DNA of 6,431 nucleotides from an uncultured bacterium (GTDB taxonomy: Bacteria > Patescibacteriota > Minisyncoccia > Phycocordibacterales > GWA1-40-21). The notes under the pieces were generated by a model that was not told the origin of the DNA, made no database searches, and saw only the letters and a list, made by a program, of their open reading frames with translations. Made by a program: the position numbers and the translations under genes. How positions within the stretch are numbered: the stretch's first letter is position 1; every line of letters begins with the position of its first letter. Below, in pieces: positions 1 to 5,964 of the stretch. The DNA is taken from positions 1-6,431 of the forward strand of contig CAIJXO010000110.1 of assembly GCA_903824735.1 (NCBI GenBank). The letters are read 5' to 3'.

Positions 1-1
1 A

Positions 2-643
2 GAGAGTCACGAGGCTTCCCAAAGACAGCAAGAGAAAAGCCGTTTGCAATTACAAATTGATAACAGGAAGAGAGAACTGGCTCAACTCGAGCGCGATCTT
101 CAAGCTCGTAATTTAAAGTTGGCTGAAGCTAAGAGGCACAGTGAGGAAGCTAAAAGGGCGGTTTTTAATTTTACGAGCAAAATCAAACAGACGGAAGGGA
201 GTGTGGAGTATTTATCTGATCAGGCGGAAGGTAACAATCGCGAAATACAAGCACGAGAGGCCGAGTTGGCTGTTTTAGATACAAAGATGCAGAGCTTGAC
301 TGGTGAAGTCGCCCGGCTACAGAAAGAAATTTCGGAACGCGAAAGTCAATTGGCGGCTCGCGGTGCTGAGTTAAAGAAATTGGAGCAGGATAAAAAATCA
401 CTTGAGCTAAATACCAAGCAGGTTTCTGGCAAAGAGTCCTCGGTTACCAGACAAGTAGAAGCCAAGAAGAAGGAGGTCGCCAAAATTACCGTTGATTTAG
501 ATTTTACGAAGCGTCAGGTGGAAACAGCCGAGCATGATCTAGAAAGACTAACGGCAGAGACCGGCCAGCTGTCGCGTGATAAACAAGCCAAGGAGCAGGA
601 AATTAAAAGCTTAGAAATAAAAAGAGATGCTATCCTTAATTAA
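2..643 (+). CDS. Coiled-coil protein of unknown function, 5'-truncated by the window edge
   Basis: The frame is open from the first bases to a TAA stop, giving at least 213 residues. A TTG codon at 44 could be read as a start, but the same charged, helix-forming sequence continues upstream of it to the edge and no good Shine-Dalgarno precedes it, so I treat the gene as truncated. The visible protein is almost entirely low-complexity helix: rich in Glu, Lys, Gln, Arg and Leu, with no Trp or Cys, no proline and no hydrophobic stretch long enough for a membrane segment. Leucines and other apolar residues recur at heptad-like spacing. The only less regular patch is around the segment AVFNFTSKIKQTEG, about 50 residues in. 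This is the pattern of a long coiled coil, as in SMC-like arms or structural filament proteins, but no ATPase or other named domain is visible. The function is unknown. It converges on comM with overlapping stops. Confidence 0.8.
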   Translation, partial: ESHEASQRQQEKSRLQLQIDNRKRELAQLERDLQARNLKLAEAKRHSEEAKRAVFNFTSKIKQTEGSVEYLSDQAEGNNREIQAREAELAVLDTKMQSLTGEVARLQKEISERESQLAARGAELKKLEQDKKSLELNTKQVSGKESSVTRQVEAKKKEVAKITVDLDFTKRQVETAEHDLERLTAETGQLSRDKQAKEQEIKSLEIKRDAILN

Positions 644-2169
644 TTCTTTAATCGATATTGTAGAGCCTCTAAGATGTGCGGTAACGCGATATCTTTCTGA
701 TTTTCTAAGTCAGCTATAGTCCGTGCCAATTTTATAATCCGGTGGTAAGCCCTAGCCGATAGACCTAATTTTACCGCACTTTTATCGAGAGTTTCTTTGG
801 CTTCTTTTGATAGCTCGATTAGGTTCGACAAATCTTTCGAGTTCATCTCGCTGTTCGTCTTTATTTTCTTTTTGAGATTACTGAAACGCGCAACCTGAGC
901 TAATCTGGCTTGCTGTATTCTTTCCCGTATTTTTGGGTTGCTTTTATTTTTTTCATCAATCTTGCGGCCAGACAAGTCGGCATGATTGATTTGCGATACT
1001 TCCACCCACATATCGATACGATCCATTATTGGTCCAGATATTTTCCGCTGATATTTCAAGATGTCGATTGACCGACAGACGCATTCCTTGATTTTGGAGC
1101 CGTGATTACCACAGGGGCAAGGATTCATAGCGGCAATCAAGATAAAATTGGCCGGGAAGGTAATGGAACCGCGCGCTCTTGAAATGCTAATCTCTCTTTC
1201 TTCGAGTGGTTGACGCAGAGTCTCTAAAACCCTTTTATCAAACTCTGGGAACTCATCCAGGAATAATACCCCGCGGTGCGCTAAGGTCACTTCTCCTGGT
1301 TTGGGCACTGTACCGCCACCGACGAGAGAGACATAGGAAGCCGTGTGATGAGGAGAGCGGATTGGTGGAACAGCAATCAAATCCCCTTTCAGCACTCCAG
1401 CTACTGAATGTATACCGGTGATTTCAATTATCTCCTCGAAACTAAGTGGCGGTAGAATTCCCGAAAAAGCTTTGGCGAGCATTGTCTTACCTGTACCCGG
1501 CGGTCCATACATCGCGATATTGTGACCACCAGCGGCTGCTATCTCAAGACCACGCTTGGCACTTTCTTGACCCACCACGTCGCTGAAATCAGTTTCATGC
1601 TCATCATTATTTGAATCAATCAGGGTGCGTGGTTGCGGAGTAATTATAGTAATATCCTTTAAATGCTCGATTACTTCTTGTAGAGTGTTTACGCCGAAAA
1701 TTTTTAGGTCTGAAATCAGGGCTGCCTCCCGCGCGTTTTCCTTGGGTAAATATACTTCGGTAAAACCACGGCGTTTTGCTTCGGCCACCGCCGGTAAAAC
1801 ACCGCTGATTTTTCTTAATTGTCCATCGAGAGACAATTCACCCAAAAATATTTTACCCTCTGTCTCGAAGAATAGTTCTTCGTTCGCGGTGAGATAGGCA
1901 ATCGCCATCGCCAAATCAAAAACCGGCCCCTCTTTTCTAAGGTCAGCCGGCGCGAGTGATATGACGACTTTGTGATTGCTTTGCTTTGGCGATTTATACC
2001 CCGAATTTTTTATCGCCGATGAAATACGGTCTTTGGCTTCCTCGACTGATTTATCGCCGAGGCCGACAATCGTAAAAGCGTTTAGTCCTTTAGATATATC
2101 GACTTCCACATTAATTATTTTCGCACCTAACACACTCGGTTGCGCACTGTAAGTTTTGGCAAACGACAT
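640..2169 (-). CDS. comM: ComM/YifB family Mg-chelatase-like AAA+ ATPase
   Basis: Full-length 509-residue member of the YifB/ComM family (usual length about 500). Residues 1-175 form the ChlI/Lon-protease-like N-terminal domain. The AAA+ core follows, with Walker A GPPGTGKT at 222-229, Walker B VLFLDE at 301-306, a sensor-1 type Asn in AAMNP at 346-350, and an arginine-finger segment GPIMDRID at 379-386. Cysteines 351, 353, 363 and 365 (CPCG...CVC) form the family's zinc-type insert. The C-terminal domain carries the characteristic SARAYHRIIKLARTIADLE stretch at 471-489. In transformable bacteria ComM is a hexameric helicase that drives branch migration of incoming single strands during natural transformation; that role is inferred here from family. 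The ATG start lies 25 bases after the zinc-finger gene and has no clear Shine-Dalgarno (only an A-rich leader), so cotranscription with that gene is likely. No key motif is missing. Confidence 0.96.
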   Translation of the reverse strand: MSFAKTYSAQPSVLGAKIINVEVDISKGLNAFTIVGLGDKSVEEAKDRISSAIKNSGYKSPKQSNHKVVISLAPADLRKEGPVFDLAMAIAYLTANEELFFETEGKIFLGELSLDGQLRKISGVLPAVAEAKRRGFTEVYLPKENAREAALISDLKIFGVNTLQEVIEHLKDITIITPQPRTLIDSNNDEHETDFSDVVGQESAKRGLEIAAAGGHNIAMYGPPGTGKTMLAKAFSGILPPLSFEEIIEITGIHSVAGVLKGDLIAVPPIRSPHHTASYVSLVGGGTVPKPGEVTLAHRGVLFLDEFPEFDKRVLETLRQPLEEREISISRARGSITFPANFILIAAMNPCPCGNHGSKIKECVCRSIDILKYQRKISGPIMDRIDMWVEVSQINHADLSGRKIDEKNKSNPKIRERIQQARLAQVARFSNLKKKIKTNSEMNSKDLSNLIELSKEAKETLDKSAVKLGLSARAYHRIIKLARTIADLENQKDIALPHILEALQYRLKN

Positions 2170-2194
2170 ATTTTTATTTTGGATTATTTTAGTT

Positions 2195-2551
2195 TTACTT
2201 GCTGTGCTCGATACAGGTTGTCGAAGCGGGGTTAGCCTCTAATCTGTCCTCACCGATATCCTCTTCACACACATCACATTTACCGTATGATCCGTCCTCA
2301 ATCTTTCCTAGAGCCTTTTCTACAATAGCGAGTTGTGGCTCAAGTTTCTCAAGTATGGCAGAGTTATTACCAAATTCTTCCACCTCATCGGCTGTTTCAT
2401 TTTCATCAGCTGAATCAGAATCTAAGTCAGTCGCGACCGCTTCCCAATCCCCCGGTGTCGCTGGGTTTCTTCTCCCAATAGTTGCGAGTTCTTTTAATAG
2501 CTTTGCTTTCTCTGCCTCAAGTGCCTTCTTGTATTTATTTGTGTTTTTCAT
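2195..2551 (-). CDS. TraR/DksA family zinc-finger protein
   Basis: 118 residues. The N-terminal half is a charged helix (about 1-25), then a very acidic loop (about 42-60, with the run SDSADENETADEVEEF), then a second helix (about 62-85): the helical-hairpin plan of DksA/TraR proteins. The C-terminal finger has C92-x2-C95, 17 residues, then C113-x2-H116, so the usual fourth cysteine is a histidine. The family signature around it (YGKCDVCEEDIGEDRLEANP) is clear. DksA-type proteins enter the RNA polymerase secondary channel and change promoter output, often with ppGpp. The tip motif D-x-x-D-x-A of E. coli DksA is not exactly present; the closest match is DENETA at 49-54, so the same activity cannot be assumed. 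A candidate promoter and dyad lie immediately upstream, and comM starts 25 bases downstream. An antisense frame of similar length covers this gene but is Ser-rich shadow sequence. Confidence 0.92.
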   Translation of the reverse strand: MKNTNKYKKALEAEKAKLLKELATIGRRNPATPGDWEAVATDLDSDSADENETADEVEEFGNNSAILEKLEPQLAIVEKALGKIEDGSYGKCDVCEEDIGEDRLEANPASTTCIEHSK

Positions 2552-2557
2552 ATATCA

Positions 2558-2588
2558 ATAGTATCCCAGAATCATCAGGGAAATACAA
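2558..2588 (-). promoter_or_regulatory. Candidate promoter of the TraR/DksA-type gene with a dyad in the spacer
   Basis: On the minus strand TACTAT (2558-2563) resembles a -10 box and TTGTAT (2583-2588) is a weak -35, separated by 19 bases. The spacer holds an 18-bp dyad at 2564-2581: TCCCTGA, TGAT, TCTGGGA, with one central mismatch in each arm. The -10 ends only 6 bases before the ATG, so transcripts from it would be leaderless or nearly so. The long spacer filled by a dyad is the layout of MerR-controlled promoters, but the -35 matches consensus at only three positions. The dyad itself is clear; its use is inferred. Confidence 0.35.
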
Positions 2589-2589
2589 C

Positions 2590-2598
2590 TGTGGATAA
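2590..2598 (-). promoter_or_regulatory. Perfect DnaA box (TTATCCACA)
   Basis: The minus strand reads TTATCCACA, the exact consensus 9-mer bound by DnaA. It lies in the 54-base gap between the membrane-protein gene and the TraR/DksA-type gene, just upstream of the latter's candidate -35. A single box is not an origin, and no AT-rich unwinding region or box cluster is seen here, so if used it would be a regulatory or titration site. An identical 9-mer in the same orientation lies inside pnp at 4901-4909. Confidence 0.4.
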
Positions 2599-2605
2599 AA
2601 CGGCT

Positions 2606-3670
2606 CTATCTTTTGGCCCCCTTTTCTTTGTTGATTCGTAGAATCAATTCTTTTAATGCCTGATCACCAGTTGTTATTATTACCGTATCTTTGTTTAATA
2701 TGTTGTAAATAAACATTATTTTACCACTTGCATCTCGAAGTAGACGGACATCTTGGTTGCTTACGACACCGTCTTGAAATTTATGAGTGCTTGAGGCGCT
2801 GAGGAGTGCGATAGTACCTCCTATTTCATTTCCACCATTTAAGCGGAAAAGTTTAGTGAAGTCTTTTTCCAGATTTAATTCCCACTCGAGCATTCCCGCG
2901 TAGGTATTTTCAAAAGAAGTGGTCTTAAACACGACAAATGGCTGGTTTTGATCGTAAGCATACATTCCTGCCATAAAATCAGTCGTCAACGCCCGTTTGA
3001 CTATATCGGGAGTATTGAATTCGGCCAGGGATATAAATTCGTTGGCTGTCGCCAGTCTCTTTGAGGAACTTGTGCCGACCGTAATATAAGGACTATAAAT
3101 ACTACCCGCTGGCACTTTTAAATCGTTTAGACGGCTCGATAAAGCGCTATTAAAACGTCCTTTGACGATAGTGTTTGTGCTAAACTCATCTTTGTAGTCG
3201 GCGCTCAATATTGGTACAGCGATTGGAGTCTCGGTTGTGGTAGGGGCAGTATCTTTCTTTTGAATGAAGTAAGTTATAGCGACAGCGAGCACGGCGATTA
3301 CCACTAGTATAATGCTCAGGGTGATGACCAACTTACTTCTCGAGCCAGACTGATCCTCTGACTCTTTGCCAGCCATATCACCAGCAATCTGACTATGCAT
3401 TTTTTCATTTTCCGCAATCGCAATATTAATGGAAGAAAGATGGTTGGCCTGAATTGCTGAAGCGATGTCGTCTTTGTAAGTACGCACCAGTGATTTTTTA
3501 TCGTTATGATTTATTTCGTCTAGGGCCTGTTGGGTCTCAGAAACTGAAGGAGTATATTCTTGATTATTGAGCACACCAGCAACCCCCGAACCCGCCTTCG
3601 GTTCGGCGGTCTTATTTAGTTGTCCGTGAAAGACAGGATCAATATCGACTTTGAGCGGTTCAAAAGGCAT
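2606..3670 (-). CDS. Single-pass membrane protein of unknown function, conserved-looking in CPR bacteria
   Basis: 354 residues from the ATG at 3670. The frame stays open to an ATG at 3772, but that start would overlap the 3' end of pnp by 74 bases. The 3670 start has AAGAGG four bases upstream and a consensus TATAAT just before it, so I prefer it. Residues 1-112 are hydrophilic and probably cytoplasmic, 114-136 are a strong membrane helix (LVITLSIILVVIAVLAVAIT), a short Thr/Pro-rich linker follows (140-152), and about 200 residues form a globular, probably external, domain with no cysteines. Stretches such as NQPFVVFKTTSFENTYAGMLEWEL (in part, 242-265) remind me of uncharacterised proteins from Parcubacteria and relatives; this is memory, not a search. 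No enzyme motif, lipobox or cleavable signal is visible. It lies between pnp and the TraR/DksA-type gene. The function is unknown. Confidence 0.85.
   Translation of the reverse strand: MPFEPLKVDIDPVFHGQLNKTAEPKAGSGVAGVLNNQEYTPSVSETQQALDEINHNDKKSLVRTYKDDIASAIQANHLSSINIAIAENEKMHSQIAGDMAGKESEDQSGSRSKLVITLSIILVVIAVLAVAITYFIQKKDTAPTTTETPIAVPILSADYKDEFSTNTIVKGRFNSALSSRLNDLKVPAGSIYSPYITVGTSSSKRLATANEFISLAEFNTPDIVKRALTTDFMAGMYAYDQNQPFVVFKTTSFENTYAGMLEWELNLEKDFTKLFRLNGGNEIGGTIALLSASSTHKFQDGVVSNQDVRLLRDASGKIMFIYNILNKDTVIITTGDQALKELILRINKEKGAKR
3586..3606 (-). repeat. G+C-rich perfect inverted repeat inside the membrane-protein gene
   Basis: Arms CCGAACC (3586-3592) and GGTTCGG (3600-3606) are perfect 7-bp complements around a 7-base loop. 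The hairpin falls 65 to 85 bases into the reading frame and encodes roughly residues 22-29 (A-E-P-K-A-G-S-G region). It stands out as G+C-rich in an A+T-leaning gene and shares the words CCGAAC and TTCGG with the palindromic block at the right end of the window. It keeps the frame open. Confidence 0.5.
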
Positions 3671-3680
3671 CTTGCCTCTT

Positions 3681-3710
3681 ATTATAACTGAATTTTTTCT
3701 ATTTTCCCAA
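3681..3710 (-). promoter_or_regulatory. Promoter of the membrane-protein gene, overlapping the end of pnp
   Basis: On the minus strand TTGGGA (3705-3710) and a perfect TATAAT (3681-3686) are 18 bases apart. The -35 lies within the last codons of pnp, and the spacer contains the pnp TAG stop. The -10 ends 10 bases before the chosen ATG at 3670, so a start site about 7 bases downstream would leave a leader of only a few bases and would remove most of the AAGAGG Shine-Dalgarno that longer pnp read-through transcripts would carry. Confidence 0.6.
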
Positions 3711-5819
3711 TTTTTTATTAGCGAATTCTGGGTCGGCTGATTTGATAGATAAGCTAATTCTTTCTCTTTCATCTACACCTTTCACTACTACTGGCACTTT
3801 TTCACCGACTTTCAAGAGAGTATTCACGTTTTCCACACGGAACGGCGCAATTTCAGAAATGTGAACAAGACCCTCGCTATTTCCTAGGCCGATTTTAACA
3901 AAAGCTCCAAACTCAGTGATTTTAGTGACTTCACCAGTGTATCTTTCCCCCGCTTTGTACTCATGAGTCATCGCTTCGATGATATCGCGCGCTTTTTCGG
4001 CACTACCATCTTTACCTGTACAATAAACTGTACCATCATCTTCGATATCGATTTCCGAACCAGTCTTTTCTTTGATTTCTTTAATAGTCTTTCCACCAGA
4101 ACCGATAACTAAACCAATCTGATCTTGCTTAATTTTCAAGACGACAATTTTCGGCGCATTTGGAGAAATATCTTTTCGTGGAGCGGCGATTTCCTTGGTA
4201 ATTACATCGAGAATTGTGTAGCGCGCAATTTTAGCTTTTTCAAAAGCTTCGGCTAAAGCCGGAATCGGCACACCAGAAACTTTCACATCCATCTGAATGG
4301 CAGTGACACCAGTTTTGGTCCCAGCGACTTTAAAATCCATATCGCCATAATGGTCTTCCGGTCCTTGAATATCAGTCAACACTTTATAATTTCCTTTGTC
4401 GTCCATCATCAAACCAGAAGCGATACCGGCGACTGGGGCTTTCATCGGTACGCCACCATCCATAAGAGCGATAGTCGAAGCACAGACGGAACCCATAGAA
4501 GTCGAACCATTTGAAGACATGGCTTCAGATACTAAGCGAATAGTGTAAGGAAAATCAGCGGTCTTTGGAATCATTGGTAACAAAGCTTTTTCTGCGAGAG
4601 CGCCGTGACCAATCATGCGACGATTTGTTCCGCCCATTCTACCAGTCTCACCCGTTGAATATGGTGGGAAGTTATAATGATGCATAAATCTTTTGGCATC
4701 CGTGCTCTCTTCCATACCATTAATAATCTGCGCATCACTTGGTCCACCCAAAGTCAGAGCGGTTAATATATGTGTACCACCACGATAGAAGATACCAGAG
4801 CCGTGTAAGATTGGTGATACTCCACCCGCTTGAGCAAAGAGCGGTCGAATTTCATCAATGCCACGACCATCCGCTCTTTTGTTCTTTGTTAAAGCTTGAG
4901 TGTGGATAAGGGCGTCAGTTTTTTCTTCAAAAAGGTGTTCAGCAAAAGAAGGATTTACCTCAGGTAGTTTTTCCTTAGCCAGTTTCATCCAAATATCCAT
5001 GATTTCACCAATTTTCGAACCACCAGGGAGGCCACTCATCACATAGGTTTCCAATTTAGGCTCAATTTCAGCTGCGAATAAGGCCTTAACTTCCTCTGGC
5101 ATAACTGGCGCCGCCAAAACGACTTTTGGTACGCCGATTTCGGCGATAACTTTTTTCTGCCAAGCGTTTATTTTCTCAATCTCAGTTGAAGCAAGTTTTA
5201 AGCCCTCGATGATTACATTTTCCTGAGCCTCATCACCACCAAGCTCAATCATGTTTATATTTCCATCTTTACCACAAGCGATCAAATCTAGCTCAAAGTT
5301 TTCGTTCTCCCTTTCTAAGTAAGTCGGATTGATTTCAAAGCCATCGGTGCGATGCTTGGCGACGCGAATCGCCGAGACTGGACCATGGAAAGGAATTTTG
5401 GATACACCAAGGGCCAGTGACGCCGCGATAACAGCGAGAACATCGGGATCGTCCTGATCAATCGAGAGAATGGTAATGACAACTTGTATTTCATGTCTGA
5501 TCCATTGTTCAAACAGTGGACGAATTGTTCGGTCCACGACTCTTCCGGACAAAATGGCTTCATCGGAAGGCTTACCTTCACGCTTCATGAAACGGCTGCC
5601 AAGGATTTGGCCTGAAGCATAAAACTTTTCTTCGTAGTCGACTGTTAGAGGTAGATAATCTCCACCCTCTTTGGCGTTCTTCGACATTACCGCTGTCGCC
5701 AGGATAACTGTATTACCATATTTTAAAATTACCGAACCGTGCGCGTTCTCGACTAAATCGTTGAACTCGGCGACTAGTGGTCGGCCGTTTAGGTCAACTG
5801 AAAACTCTTTCTTTTTCAT
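3699..5819 (-). CDS. pnp: Polynucleotide phosphorylase (PNPase)
   Basis: 706 residues, the usual full length. PNPase is a trimeric 3'-to-5' exoribonuclease that uses phosphate to release nucleoside diphosphates, and can add tails in reverse; it acts in cytoplasmic RNA decay and quality control. Domains in order: first RNase PH-like domain (about 5-215) with FMKR at 77-80 in place of the FFRR RNA-binding loop; all-helical linker (about 235-305); catalytic RNase PH-like domain (about 316-545) with GTNRRMIGHGALAEKAL from 397, phosphate-binding SSNGSTSMGSVC at 435-446, and the Asp pair D489/D495 with K497 matching the E. coli metal site; KH domain with GSGG loop at 573-576; S1 domain (about 622-693) with GAFVKIG and GLVHISEI. 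The tail after S1 is short. The ATG is fixed by an in-frame TAG six bases upstream. A GGAGG sits unusually far upstream and a LexA-like palindrome lies in the leader. Confidence 0.98.
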   Translation of the reverse strand: MKKKEFSVDLNGRPLVAEFNDLVENAHGSVILKYGNTVILATAVMSKNAKEGGDYLPLTVDYEEKFYASGQILGSRFMKREGKPSDEAILSGRVVDRTIRPLFEQWIRHEIQVVITILSIDQDDPDVLAVIAASLALGVSKIPFHGPVSAIRVAKHRTDGFEINPTYLERENENFELDLIACGKDGNINMIELGGDEAQENVIIEGLKLASTEIEKINAWQKKVIAEIGVPKVVLAAPVMPEEVKALFAAEIEPKLETYVMSGLPGGSKIGEIMDIWMKLAKEKLPEVNPSFAEHLFEEKTDALIHTQALTKNKRADGRGIDEIRPLFAQAGGVSPILHGSGIFYRGGTHILTALTLGGPSDAQIINGMEESTDAKRFMHHYNFPPYSTGETGRMGGTNRRMIGHGALAEKALLPMIPKTADFPYTIRLVSEAMSSNGSTSMGSVCASTIALMDGGVPMKAPVAGIASGLMMDDKGNYKVLTDIQGPEDHYGDMDFKVAGTKTGVTAIQMDVKVSGVPIPALAEAFEKAKIARYTILDVITKEIAAPRKDISPNAPKIVVLKIKQDQIGLVIGSGGKTIKEIKEKTGSEIDIEDDGTVYCTGKDGSAEKARDIIEAMTHEYKAGERYTGEVTKITEFGAFVKIGLGNSEGLVHISEIAPFRVENVNTLLKVGEKVPVVVKGVDERERISLSIKSADPEFANKKLGK
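4901..4909 (-). other. Second TTATCCACA 9-mer, inside pnp
   Basis: This is an exact DnaA-box consensus on the minus strand, in the same orientation as the one at 2590-2598. It is part of the codons for L-I-H-T near residues 304-307 of PNPase, so it may be only a by-product of coding sequence. Confidence 0.2.
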
Positions 5820-5840
5820 ACTCTATTTTTGTTAGATTTG

Positions 5841-5845
5841 CCTCC
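5841..5845 (-). promoter_or_regulatory. Distant GGAGG ahead of pnp
   Basis: The minus strand reads GGAGG, but its 3' end is 21 bases from the pnp ATG, well beyond the usual 5 to 10. The intervening sequence CAAATCTAACAAAAATAGAG has no alternative ATG, GTG or TTG start, and the pnp frame is closed by a TAG there. It may be a coincidental match, part of a folded leader, or a real site brought closer by structure. Confidence 0.3.
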
Positions 5846-5857
5846 AAATTTCAGATT

Positions 5858-5871
5858 AGAACAGATGTTCC
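5858..5871. promoter_or_regulatory. LexA-like (SOS box) palindrome upstream of pnp
   Basis: Plus strand AGAACAGATGTTCC contains the perfect 12-bp palindrome GAACA-GA-TGTTC (5859-5870), and the symmetry resumes outside one mismatch pair with TT and AA (5856-5873). It matches the B. subtilis-type LexA box CGAACRNRYGTTYC at 13 of 14 positions. It is 38 bases upstream of the pnp ATG. No lexA gene is in the window, so the regulator is unproven. Confidence 0.4.
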
Positions 5872-5902
5872 AAGCTGCTTATTTAGAGACGAACCATGTT
5901 TA

Positions 5903-5935
5903 TAAAACCACCAAGGGGTTACCTTGATGGTTTTA
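5903..5935 (-). terminator. Intrinsic terminator of the 87-residue gene
   Basis: Inverted repeat with 14-base arms, 5903-5916 and 5922-5935, and a 5-base loop. The arm ends are A/T runs, so the minus-strand RNA has AAAACC at the base of one side and GGUUUU on the other. The single imperfect pair is a G-U wobble in the minus-strand RNA but a C-A mismatch in the plus-strand RNA, which favours the minus strand. It begins 29 bases after the TAG of the upstream gene and separates it from pnp. The U tract is short (UUUUA), so termination may be partial. Confidence 0.75.
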
Positions 5936-5964
5936 CTTTAGCATAGGTTGAGGGTTTTGTTTAG

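Noticed and set aside
44..46. TTG as the start of the coiled-coil gene
   Set aside because: The same helical, charged sequence continues upstream to the window edge in frame, and no good ribosome binding site precedes the TTG.
1206..1421. Plus-strand open frame opposite the ComM ATPase core
   Set aside because: It is a shadow of the conserved Walker B and surrounding codons; there is no start signal and the composition is odd.
2199..2561. 120-codon plus-strand open frame lying antisense to the TraR/DksA-type gene
   Set aside because: It is Ser/Phe-rich low-complexity sequence that mirrors the acidic codons of the real gene. The opposite strand has a clear zinc-finger family signature.
3671..3772. 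Upstream start for the membrane protein at 3772 (388 residues)
   Set aside because: It would overlap pnp by 74 bases, adds no recognisable sequence, and the ATG at 3670 has a Shine-Dalgarno-like AAGAGG and a promoter right before it.
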